A stretch of DNA of 6,378 bases from Actinomycetes bacterium (GTDB taxonomy: Bacteria; Planctomycetota; Phycisphaerae; JAACET01), in NCBI GenBank assembly GCA_030631725.1, contig DAOVKO010000125.1, positions 1 through 6,378 on the forward strand, read 5' to 3'. Below, piece after piece: positions 5,650 through 6,378 of this stretch. The translations under genes and the position numbers were made by a program. Below the pieces are notes generated by a model. The model did not search any database, had not been told where the DNA came from, and saw nothing but the letters and a program-made list of their open reading frames with translations. Every line of letters starts with the position of its first letter. Positions within the stretch are counted from its first letter, which is position 1.

Positions 5650-6378
5650 TTAGCGGCTGGCTAGCGCAGCCATTTCGGTTTTCGCCAGCTTAGCTGCCGA
5701 TGAAAGAGGATATTCGTCTATCAGATTCTGATACAACTGACGAGCTGCGAGTGGATCAGTTTCTCGCCTATTGCGGGCCTGCTGGAGCATATCCATCTGC
5801 TTCTGGGACTGTTTCTTGGCAAAGGCCTCGGCCTGAAGGCTCATCTTGATGACGTTGCCAATCTTCGGATCATTCTTGAGCCAGGCCATCTCCATTTCAG
5901 TCAGCTCCTTTACGCACTCGTCCTTGCTCTCGGCTCCCATGCGCCGCAAAGCCCTGAAAGCAGGCCAATATTTTCCCGACAGTATCTGCTCCTTGGCCAG
6001 ATCGATTTGACGGATTTCTGCGGTCCGCTGGTTGCCCTGCTCATAGCCGGGCAGCGGACGCAACTTGCTCAACAGTTCTTTCGCGCTGCGAACTTCCTGG
6101 AATCCGCTGTAAACGCGGAGCAAACGCTTCAAATTGGCCACCTCTTCGATTACGTCGTGTGAGCAGAAGGTCCCCGGCTTCTTTCCTGATGTGCAATCGA
6201 CCAGTGGTTTTGAGCAGATTTTTTCGACCCTAGCTTTGGTCTCCCGCATCTCGGTAGCAGCCTGGGAGTGGAGCTTGGCCAGTTCCTGGCGAGCTACGTT
6301 GACGCAGGGGTCCTTGGCCGGAAATCTGGCTGCCCGATTGAGGTCGCGCGTGGCTGTCCCCACAAGACCAATCTGCAA
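5650..6378 (-). CDS. C-terminal part of an unrecognised helical protein (5' end outside the window)
   Basis: The frame is open to the window edge for 242 codons and stops with TAA; the codon at the edge is TTG and is more likely an internal Leu than the start. I do not recognise the family. The visible part is mostly charged helix without a membrane segment. Counting from the edge, cysteines are at 25, 55, 62, 72 and 155, with four within 50 residues. The last ~50 residues hold a tetratricopeptide-like helix pair (DPLAARQLYQNLIDEYPLSS at 208-227), like the short repeats at the ends of envelope or periplasmic assembly proteins. A weaker helical pair with LAKEQILSGKYWPAFRALRR is at 127-146. This suggests a protein-binding scaffold. 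The 273-bp gap to the sigma gene argues against one operon. Function unknown. Confidence 0.6.
   Translation of the reverse strand: MQIGLVGTATRDLNRAARFPAKDPCVNVARQELAKLHSQAATEMRETKARVEKICSKPLVDCTSGKKPGTFCSHDVIEEVANLKRLLRVYSGFQEVRSAKELLSKLRPLPGYEQGNQRTAEIRQIDLAKEQILSGKYWPAFRALRRMGAESKDECVKELTEMEMAWLKNDPKIGNVIKMSLQAEAFAKKQSQKQMDMLQQARNRRETDPLAARQLYQNLIDEYPLSSAAKLAKTEMAALASR

Overview
The window looks like chromosomal DNA of a Gram-negative bacterium, most plausibly a planctomycete (Phycisphaerae-like). This is an inference from gene style: an ECF sigma factor paired with a single-pass membrane protein, a WaaP/Kdo-type lipopolysaccharide kinase, a stand-alone homocysteine methyltransferase with a GTG start, few strong Shine-Dalgarno sites, and loosely packed genes. 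No single gene proves the phylum.

Layout: (1) about 29-943, minus strand, a WaaP/KdkA-like lipopolysaccharide core kinase. (2) 1084-1968, plus strand, a divergently transcribed homocysteine S-methyltransferase module with all three zinc cysteines, followed directly by three imperfect 9-bp repeats (1970-1996). (3) 2030-2572, minus strand, an AT-richer orphan gene for a 180-residue protein that may be a divergent PD-(D/E)XK-fold protein. (4) About 2640-2905, gene-free sequence with nested short inverted repeats. (5) 2912-3076, a compact tRNA transcription unit: a near-consensus sigma-70 promoter, a perfect 9-bp leader hairpin and tRNA-Leu(GAG). (6) 3077-3667, AT-rich and decayed sequence after the tRNA, holding what looks like a gutted IS630-type transposase in which the N-terminal start and C-terminal tail are joined out of frame. 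(7) 3668-5376, minus strand, a two-gene operon: an ECF sigma factor, then, 2 nt downstream, a membrane-anchored protein that probably serves as its anti-sigma factor or signal sensor. (8) 5650-6378, minus strand, the C-terminal part of a helical, cysteine-containing protein that runs off the window.

The only clear functional unit of several genes is the sigma/membrane-protein pair. The kinase (envelope) and the methyltransferase (methionine metabolism) are divergent single genes with no evident shared task. The stretch from the orphan gene through the tRNA to the transposase relic has the look of an accessory patch around a tRNA gene, but no integrase or duplicated tRNA end is visible here.

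I did not find a clear new system. The best leads are the tRNA leader hairpin, the orphan nuclease-like protein, the sensor-like domain of the sigma partner, and the transposase relic.
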